DNA of 28,636 bases from Fimenecus sp045613685 (lineage in GTDB: Bacteria; Bacillota; Clostridia; Oscillospirales; Acutalibacteraceae): contig JAZLBL010000011.1 of NCBI GenBank assembly GCA_045613685.1, forward strand, positions 1 through 28,636, given 5' to 3'. Shown one piece after another: positions 23,553 to 28,636 of this stretch (position 1 is its first letter; each line of letters opens with the position of its first letter). The notes under the pieces are model-generated. The model made no database searches. It was not told the origin of the DNA and worked only from the letters and a program-made list of their open reading frames with translations. The translations under genes were made by a program, and so were the position numbers.

Positions 23553-24626
23553 ATGGCATTCGAAATTGATAATCGTTATGAAGACATTACAAACATTAAA
23601 GTAATCGGTGTCGGCGGTGGCGGCGGAAACGCAATTAACCGTATGGCAAAAGCAGGTATCAACGGCGTTGAACTTATTGCTATCAACACTGATAAACACG
23701 TTCTTGGTTTTTCACAGGCAACACAGAAAATCCAGATTGGTGAAAAAGTAACTTCAGGTCAGGGCGCAGGTGCTAAACCAGAAGTTGGCCAGAAAGCAGC
23801 TGAAGAAAGCCGTGACGCTATTATTGAAGCTCTCGCTGGCACACATATGGTATTCGTTACAGCTGGTATGGGCGGCGGAACAGGTACAGGTGCTGCTCCA
23901 ATCATCGCTGAAATCGCAAAAGAAAAGGGTATCCTTACAGTTGGTATCGTTACAAAGCCTTTCGCATTTGAAGGCAGCCGTCGTATGAAACAGGCAGAAG
24001 CAGGTATCGCTGAACTCGCACAACACGTTGACTCTCTTATCGTTATTCCTAACGAAAGACTTAAATATCTTCCAGACCAGAAGCTCACATTTGCTAACGC
24101 TTTCGCTATTGCTGATGATGTTCTTCGTCAGGGTGTAAACTCAGTTACAGAGCTTATCACAATGCCACAGTTCATTAACCTTGACTTTGCTGACGTTACA
24201 GCAGTTATGAAAGATGCTGGTCACGCTCATATGGGTATCGGCCGTGCAAGTGGTAAAGATAAGGCTGAACAGGCAGCACACGATGCTATTTCTAGCCCAC
24301 TTCTTGAAACAACAATCACAGGTGCAAAGGGTGTTATCATTAGCATCACAGCATCACCTGACATCACTCTTGAAGATGTTGACACAGCAGCTGGCATCAT
24401 CCGTGCAGAAGCTGATGAAGATGCAAACATCATCTTCGGTGTTGCATTCGATGACAAACTTGACGATGAAATGATTGTTACTGTTATTGCAACAGGTTTC
24501 GGTCTTGATGCAAACGGCATGGCAAGAAAACCACATTCATCATTCGACATCAGCTCAAACAGCAACTTTGGCGCTGACGATGACAATATGGATGATATTC
24601 TTGACCTTTTCAAAGGCAGAAGATAA
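23553..24626 (+). CDS. ftsZ: Cell division GTPase FtsZ
   Basis: This tubulin-like GTPase forms the Z-ring. Residues: 357. Visible motifs are GVGGGGGNAINRM (19-31), NTDKHVL (45-51), the tubulin signature GGGTGTG (107-113), and the synergy/T7 loop NLDFADV (209-215) with catalytic D211 and D214. The C-terminal partner-binding peptide is MDDILDLFKGRR (346-357). The linker between core (ending about 316) and tail is only about 28 residues, shorter than in B. subtilis. I chose ATG 23553, 9 nt after AGGAGG (23538-23543); ATG 23544 directly abuts that site. Codon use is biased (TTC and GGT preferred), fitting high expression. It has its own promoter and a strong terminator. Confidence 0.97.
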   Translation: MAFEIDNRYEDITNIKVIGVGGGGGNAINRMAKAGINGVELIAINTDKHVLGFSQATQKIQIGEKVTSGQGAGAKPEVGQKAAEESRDAIIEALAGTHMVFVTAGMGGGTGTGAAPIIAEIAKEKGILTVGIVTKPFAFEGSRRMKQAEAGIAELAQHVDSLIVIPNERLKYLPDQKLTFANAFAIADDVLRQGVNSVTELITMPQFINLDFADVTAVMKDAGHAHMGIGRASGKDKAEQAAHDAISSPLLETTITGAKGVIISITASPDITLEDVDTAAGIIRAEADEDANIIFGVAFDDKLDDEMIVTVIATGFGLDANGMARKPHSSFDISSNSNFGADDDNMDDILDLFKGRR

Positions 24627-24643
24627 TCAATAATAAATAATCA

Positions 24644-24674
24644 ATCCCCCGACTCAGGTCGGGGGATTTTTTTC
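24644..24674 (+). terminator. Terminator after ftsZ
   Basis: ATCCCCCGAC (24644-24653) pairs with GTCGGGGGAT (24658-24667) around TCAG, followed by seven T residues in total. It marks the end of the dcw cluster. Confidence 0.95.
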
Positions 24675-24712
24675 TTGTAAATAAACACAGTTTATGTTAT
24701 CATAAAACTGTG
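24675..24712 (+). promoter_or_regulatory. Promoter with overlapping dyad for the 24729 gene
   Basis: TTGTAA (24675-24680) and TATCAT (24698-24703) are 17 bp apart. CACAGTTTATG (24686-24696) and CATAAAACTGTG (24701-24712) form an almost perfect 11-bp dyad, with one extra base in the right arm. It covers the spacer, the -10 box and the start, which suggests a repressor site. As RNA the same sequence could instead form a hairpin before AAAAGGGGG. Confidence 0.5.
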
Positions 24713-24728
24713 AAAAGGGGGATTATTT

Positions 24729-25991
24729 ATGTATAATGTTAGCTGGGCATTGGTTTATAAGGTTAATATCGACGACGAAACAATTTTTCAAGTCCTTAAC
24801 GAAATAAATGGCGTTGCACCAACAAGTTGGTTTATCGCAAGAAATGTGGGCAAAGACAGAAAAGAAACATTTGCTTATATTGTCAACAACGCACCGGAAT
24901 ATATACAGTTGATTCCTTTGAAAGGTGATAAAAGGAATGGCTTAATTGATAAGGGAAATATTATTACACTAAACAAATCAACCGATATTGAAAAGTGTAT
25001 CCTTATAATGACCGACTATTGCAAAATTAAACTTCAATCTAAAGATGGAACGAAATTTTTGCTTATAGCCCATATAGTTGGTTCAACAAAGCATCAAAGA
25101 AAGTCAATTAAAGCATTAAGAAAAGAATATAAAAAATCAAGCAGACCATCACAAATGTTATGGAGTACAATAATTATTATATATCTAATTCTTTGCGCAA
25201 TATTAGGATGGAATTTGGAAGATGTGATATTCCCATCACAAACGGGTAGTGAGCTGTTACAACAGCAAAGTCAAGAAGAAAAAGAAGCAATAAAAGAGGT
25301 TGAAGATGAATTTAATAAAAATATTGGACTAATCAAATCACCTGAATATAAAGAAGTATTTTCAATCAAAGTTAAACCATATGAAAGTAATGCGGTTGTA
25401 ACTGGCAAAACCAAAGTTGTTGAACTCAATTCATTCCGTTTTACGGTTAGCGCAAATTCTGAATTTCATAAATTTGATAGTGGAGATTATGGATATGTTG
25501 ATGGTTCAAATAATAATGTAATAAGTGCTGGCTTTGTTTCTGTTAATGATACAAATAAAGAAACAACAGATTTATTAGAATTATATAAACACATTCAAGG
25601 TGGCGCATTAGAAAAAATGGGTTATTCAATGAATTCGTGGTATGATATTCAAAAATCAACATATTCTATTGATTATTTCAATGCTGATATTCAAAATTTT
25701 AATTTTTATGAAAAAATGTTGTTTAATCTTGCAGTGCAAGAACATATGAGAGATGCGACAGAAAATAGAAAGTTATTGGAATTTTATGAAAAAGAGTTTG
25801 ATTCTTATTATATGATTATTAAAAAAGTTCAATATAATGATATGGCAGAAGAAATTGTCTATAGTTATGAGATTGATATTTATTTTAAGGATGATTTAAA
25901 TACTTTTGAATCGTATGGTATCACCAATATTGGTTATACCGAAGAAGAATGCTTTGCAATAATCAATTCAATGGAACTCATTGAAGAATAA
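24729..25991 (+). CDS. Unknown single-pass membrane protein
   Basis: I do not recognise a family. The 420 residues comprise a soluble N-terminal domain, probably cytoplasmic (1-140), ending in a very basic stretch (about 120-139). One membrane helix follows (144-160), then an acidic coiled-coil-like linker (about 172-200) and a large C-terminal domain rich in asparagine, tyrosine and glutamate (about 200-420), probably outside the cell. There is no signal peptide cleavage site, lipobox or sorting motif. Composition is more AT-rich than the dcw genes, with mainly AAT, GAT and TAT codons, which may mean later acquisition or low expression. It has its own promoter, an operator-like dyad, a strong AAAAGGGGGA site and a terminator. 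The topology (sensor outside, basic domain inside) would suit signalling, but this is only a guess. Confidence 0.75.
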   Translation: MYNVSWALVYKVNIDDETIFQVLNEINGVAPTSWFIARNVGKDRKETFAYIVNNAPEYIQLIPLKGDKRNGLIDKGNIITLNKSTDIEKCILIMTDYCKIKLQSKDGTKFLLIAHIVGSTKHQRKSIKALRKEYKKSSRPSQMLWSTIIIIYLILCAILGWNLEDVIFPSQTGSELLQQQSQEEKEAIKEVEDEFNKNIGLIKSPEYKEVFSIKVKPYESNAVVTGKTKVVELNSFRFTVSANSEFHKFDSGDYGYVDGSNNNVISAGFVSVNDTNKETTDLLELYKHIQGGALEKMGYSMNSWYDIQKSTYSIDYFNADIQNFNFYEKMLFNLAVQEHMRDATENRKLLEFYEKEFDSYYMIIKKVQYNDMAEEIVYSYEIDIYFKDDLNTFESYGITNIGYTEEECFAIINSMELIEE

Positions 25992-25995
25992 AACT

Positions 25996-26034
25996 AACCC
26001 CCGTAGATTATTCCACGGGGGTTTAATATTTTTT
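25996..26034. terminator. Bidirectional terminator between convergent genes
   Basis: AACCCCCGT (25996-26004) pairs with ACGGGGGTT (26015-26023), followed by a T-rich stretch. It serves the 24729 gene and the small minus-strand gene. Confidence 0.88.
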
Positions 26035-26036
26035 AT

Positions 26037-26252
26037 TTACAACGAAAAATCTTCGGGACTATATTCTTGCAACTCAACAGGTCTTCTTGGTTGTCTTTTC
26101 AAAACATCATAAGAGAATTTTTTACAAGCAAAATCCTTTTCAACAACGCCCTTTTTCTTGCAAAGCACAGTTTCACCGTCAGGGGATAACTTGCCGTGTG
26201 CACAATATGAGCAAGATGGAGATATTTCCTTTTTATTAAGCAATTTTTTCAT
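26037..26252 (-). CDS. Small four-cysteine protein of unknown function
   Basis: This 71-residue basic protein has C14-x2-C17, then C31 and C43, a spacing that could bind one zinc ion or an iron-sulfur cluster. The sequence around them (SCSYCAHG, SPDGETVLCKKKGVV, FACKKFSYDVLKRQP) looks like a conserved clostridial small-protein pattern, but I cannot name a family. I chose ATG 26252 with GGTG 6 nt upstream; a GTG at 26261 in the same frame lies at the edge of that site. It stands upstream of a terminator and downstream of palindromic repeat 26270-26297. It is in line with ylbJ (same strand, about 65 nt apart), so co-transcription is possible. Confidence 0.75.
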   Translation of the reverse strand: MKKLLNKKEISPSCSYCAHGKLSPDGETVLCKKKGVVEKDFACKKFSYDVLKRQPRRPVELQEYSPEDFSL

Positions 26253-26269
26253 AATAAACACCGAGTTTC

Positions 26270-26297
26270 GTAGGGGTCGGCGTCCTCGACGACCCGT
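26270..26297 (+). repeat. Single REP-like palindrome, third copy of the family
   Basis: It begins GTAG, then GGGTCG pairs with CGACCC around an inner CG/CG and one mismatch, and ends CCCGT like the units at 104-129 and 158-183. The stem sequence differs from those copies but the pairing is kept. It lies in the 65-nt gap between ylbJ and the small cysteine gene. Confidence 0.65.
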
Positions 26298-26317
26298 ATA
26301 ATATTGTTTAATTCATT

Positions 26318-27370
26318 CTAACATATTTTTTGCCGTCTATCAATATCAAAAATCATTATTATACACATAACAATAACCGTGAAAAATGCAGGTACGGAAA
26401 CCGAAAACGGCATAACCCCCGAAACATTTTGCAGACTTGTTGCAATGTCAATAGGGAAAACCATCAAAAGCAGATAACAAATAAGTGCGGATAAAGCCCC
26501 GTTTATAACTCTACCCGTGAAAAATCTTATGTATTTAAGTCCTGTGGCACGAATAAAAGAATACACCTGACAATGCACGCAAAAACCACCAAAACCGATA
26601 ATTGCAGTAATAATGGGCAATGTTGTATTTTTTGCTATCTGTGAGCAACCCTTTGTAACTTCAAGAAACGAAACAAAAGCAGTATAAACATTGTCACCTA
26701 AATTCATTTGTCTGATGCATTCAGTAATGGCACTAAAAAGTATAACCCACGCACAAACCCCAAGAATCGAATTAACATTATCACTCACCGACGAAGACAA
26801 CGCCAAAAGTGGACTTTGCCCATAAGTTTTGTTGCTCGATTTAATCTCGTTACCATCATCAAAAAACCGCGAAATAATACCAAGAATTATTGATGAAAGA
26901 CAAAGCGAAATAAACATAATAACTCCTGCTTTGCTACTGCCAAGCACTCCAACACCAACTGCCGTGATAATAAAAGCAGGGCCACCATTCACACAAAACA
27001 TACAAAGCCGTTGTGCCTGATTTTTTGTGATTCTTCCGTTTTCATAAAGCATTGCAGTCATTTTTGTGCCAACGGGAAATCCACCGATAAGCCCCATAAA
27101 AATCACAGAAACCGTGCAGTCATTCTGTTTGAATAAAAACTTCGTTATAGGTGCCAATGCCTTATAAACAGGTGAAAGAACATCCGATTTGATTATATAT
27201 GACGACAAAACCATAAAGGGAAAAAGCGACGGCAAAATAGTATAAAAGCATATTTGCAAACCACTTGTAATACCACTACTTACAGCGTGTGGCATTGAAA
27301 AAAGCAGATAACAACTGACAAAAATCCCTATAAATGATAAAAGATTTCTTCTCAAAATCGTCTTGAACAT
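26318..27370 (-). CDS. ylbJ: Sporulation integral membrane protein YlbJ (SpoVV)
   Basis: This 350-residue protein has about 8-10 membrane helices and two nucleoside-recognition/Gate-type halves. Landmarks are LQICFYTILPSLFPFMVLSSYI, GLIGGFPVGTKMTAMLYENGRITKNQAQRL, MFCVNGGPAFIITAVGVGVLG, and GFGGFCVHCQVYSF in the second half. In B. subtilis YlbJ (SpoVV) is made under SigE in the mother cell and is needed to carry dipicolinic acid into the forespore. ATG 27370 is used; an in-frame TTG at 27385 adds five residues unlike the family start. The ribosome site is weak (GGGATGTGAG). It is divergent from yqfCD, another SigE-dependent pair. Confidence 0.92.
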   Translation of the reverse strand: MFKTILRRNLLSFIGIFVSCYLLFSMPHAVSSGITSGLQICFYTILPSLFPFMVLSSYIIKSDVLSPVYKALAPITKFLFKQNDCTVSVIFMGLIGGFPVGTKMTAMLYENGRITKNQAQRLCMFCVNGGPAFIITAVGVGVLGSSKAGVIMFISLCLSSIILGIISRFFDDGNEIKSSNKTYGQSPLLALSSSVSDNVNSILGVCAWVILFSAITECIRQMNLGDNVYTAFVSFLEVTKGCSQIAKNTTLPIITAIIGFGGFCVHCQVYSFIRATGLKYIRFFTGRVINGALSALICYLLLMVFPIDIATSLQNVSGVMPFSVSVPAFFTVIVMCIIMIFDIDRRQKIC

Positions 27371-27416
27371 TATCTCACATCCCAATATAAATATATTGAA
27401 ATCTTTTAGTTATAAT

Positions 27417-27444
27417 GAATTATTTTCACTCGTTTTCATATAAT
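27417..27444 (+). promoter_or_regulatory. Possible SigE-type promoter of yqfC
   Basis: GAATTAT (27417-27423) and CATATAAT (27437-27444) are 13 bp apart. They resemble the SigE pattern (about GAATATT and CATACAAT, 13-15 bp). The start would be near 27451, just before the GAGGTG ribosome site. yqfC is a known SigE-regulon gene in B. subtilis. Confidence 0.5.
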
Positions 27445-27467
27445 TGTATGAATCGAGGTGTATTTTT

Positions 27468-27734
27468 TTGTCACAGAGAAAGAAACCAAAAGAGAAAAAG
27501 CATTTGCAGTTGCCTGAACTGTTGTCCGACGAGCCAAAGCTTGAAACCTTGGGGAATCGTGAAATAATAGTTGAAGGTTGCAAGGGTATAGCCGAATATA
27601 GCGAAAATTTGATTAAACTCAACACAGGCACATTGATAAGGGGTTTTTCATGTGAAGATTTGTCGATTGAGTTCTTTGATAAGGGTGTCGCAGTTATCAA
27701 AGGTGTAATCGCAGAAATAACTTTTATTACATAG
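27468..27734 (+). CDS. yqfC: Sporulation protein YqfC
   Basis: This 88-residue protein has the YqfC-like domain: LPELLSDEPKLETLGNREIIVEGCKGIAEYS, then IKLNTGTLIRGFSCEDLSIEFFDKGVAVIKGVIAEITF, a predicted beta-rich fold. B. subtilis YqfC is about 93 residues. Its molecular function is unknown, but it is co-transcribed with yqfD in the mother cell. The start is TTG at 27468, 7 nt after GAGGTG (27455-27460); an earlier in-frame ATG at 27447 lies before that site. yqfD follows after 8 nt. Confidence 0.9.
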   Translation: MSQRKKPKEKKHLQLPELLSDEPKLETLGNREIIVEGCKGIAEYSENLIKLNTGTLIRGFSCEDLSIEFFDKGVAVIKGVIAEITFIT

Positions 27735-27742
27735 GTGAAAAT

Positions 27743-28636
27743 ATGTTTATAATTGAACTTATAAGATGGCTTTTCGGTTATATAAATTTCAGAGCATTTG
27801 ACGGATTTCCCGATAGATTTATAAATCTTTGTACCAAAAACCAGATTCCACTTTGGAACATCAAAAATGTCGGTGGAAGATTAAGCGCAAGCACCACCAT
27901 ACAGGGCTATTTGAACATCCGTGAGTGTGCTAAAAAATCAGGAATGCGAGTCCGTGCCGTTGAGAAAAAAGGACTCATATTTTTTCTAAAAAACCATAAA
28001 AAACGCGTGGGTATTGTTATCGGCGCATCAATTTGTGTTGTGATTTTTACAATTCTCTCACAATTTGTATGGAATATTTCAGTTGTGGGTAACGATACTC
28101 TTGAAACTGATTTCATATTGAGCGCCTTTGAAGATTACGGAATTAAGGTCGGCGCAAGAATAACCAAAGAGCAAATGCAAAATGCATCAGAAAAAGCGGT
28201 AATCGACATCGAAAAACTCTCTTGGGCAACAATCAATCAAAAGGGTACAGTGTTAGTCATTGAAGTCCGTGAGAAAAAAGATGCACCCCCAATGTATGAC
28301 AATTCAAAGCCTACAAATGTAATTGCAAAAGAAGATGGATTAATTTTGAGCCTTGATATTCTTTATGGCAACGCTGAAGCCAAAATTGGCTCTGCAGTAA
28401 CAAAAGGGGACTTGCTGATTAGCGGAATCGCAAAGCACCCTGACGGAAGTGAGTCACTTATCCATGCCGACGGACGAATCAAAGCTCTTGTAAAAAAGAA
28501 AAACATTTCAGACGCAATAAATTTTAATTGCTATAATCTCACTAACGAAAACAAACGAAAATCACTATTTTTCTTTGGTGTAAAAATCCCTTTTGGCAAA
28601 AAAGTCCCAAACTCTTTTTATTCTTTACATAATTCT
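27743..28636 (+). CDS. yqfD: Sporulation protein YqfD, 3' end missing
   Basis: The open frame runs 298 residues from ATG to the window edge without a stop; the family is usually about 390-400. The N-terminal soluble segment (1-85) begins RWLFGYINFRAFDGFPDRFIN. It is followed by a membrane helix (about 89-109) and an FtsQ/POTRA-like start, VWNISVVGNDTLETDFIL. The segment TINQKGTVLVIEVREKKDAP, and then GSAVTKGDLLISGI and HADGRIKALV, are typical of YqfD. It is needed for efficient sporulation in B. subtilis; the mechanism is not known. AGGTGA overlaps the yqfC stop. Truncation here is by the window, not by mutation. Confidence 0.92.
   Translation, partial: MFIIELIRWLFGYINFRAFDGFPDRFINLCTKNQIPLWNIKNVGGRLSASTTIQGYLNIRECAKKSGMRVRAVEKKGLIFFLKNHKKRVGIVIGASICVVIFTILSQFVWNISVVGNDTLETDFILSAFEDYGIKVGARITKEQMQNASEKAVIDIEKLSWATINQKGTVLVIEVREKKDAPPMYDNSKPTNVIAKEDGLILSLDILYGNAEAKIGSAVTKGDLLISGIAKHPDGSESLIHADGRIKALVKKKNISDAINFNCYNLTNENKRKSLFFFGVKIPFGKKVPNSFYSLHNS

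Noticed and set aside
24227..24613. 128-residue open frame antisense to ftsZ, rich in serine and alanine
   Set aside because: This is the usual shadow of a codon-biased gene; ftsZ motifs on the plus strand are unambiguous.

Overview
The window looks like the chromosome of a low-GC, endospore-forming member of the Clostridia. I infer this from AT-rich DNA, strong AGGAGG-type ribosome sites, TTGACA/TATAAT promoters, a single-copy dcw cell-wall cluster, a DAP-type MurE, and the sporulation genes ylbJ, yqfC and yqfD. Gene style is closest to the Oscillospirales/Ruminococcaceae, but that rank is a guess. I see no phage, transposase, CRISPR array or rRNA.

Left part (1-10.5 kb) is a run of small housekeeping units, nearly every one with its own promoter and hairpin terminator. 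In order: a REPIN-like palindromic repeat pair; an sdpR/sdpI-type autorepressor and immunity-like operon; glnA; a GtrA-family membrane protein whose codon use suggests high expression; an unknown membrane protein; a GPH-family sugar symporter (minus); tRNA-Thr and tRNA-Tyr (minus); a sugar phosphate isomerase/epimerase-like TIM barrel; a nitroreductase plus NagD-type HAD phosphatase pair (minus); and pncB overlapping ppa, which links NAD salvage to removal of the pyrophosphate it makes.

Centre (10.6-24.6 kb) is the dcw cluster: mraZ, rsmH, ftsL, a class B PBP with two PASTA domains, murE, murF, mraY, ftsW, murG, murA, ftsQ/divIB, ftsZ. These make and flip the lipid-linked peptidoglycan precursor and build the septum. 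murD, murC, murB and ddl are not in the cluster. Spacing is tight except at three places: a hairpin-containing 95-nt gap before the PBP gene, a 75-nt gap before murA, and a 153-nt gap before ftsZ that carries its own promoter behind a helically phased row of A-tracts.

Right part (24.7-28.6 kb) has an unrecognised single-pass membrane protein behind a promoter-overlapping dyad, a 71-residue four-cysteine protein, a third copy of the palindromic repeat, ylbJ (minus), and divergent yqfC-yqfD, the latter cut by the window edge.

Most of this is conserved biology. The least explained items are the GTAG-type palindromic repeats, the phased A-tract element at ftsZ, the codon-optimised GtrA protein, and the two unknown membrane proteins.
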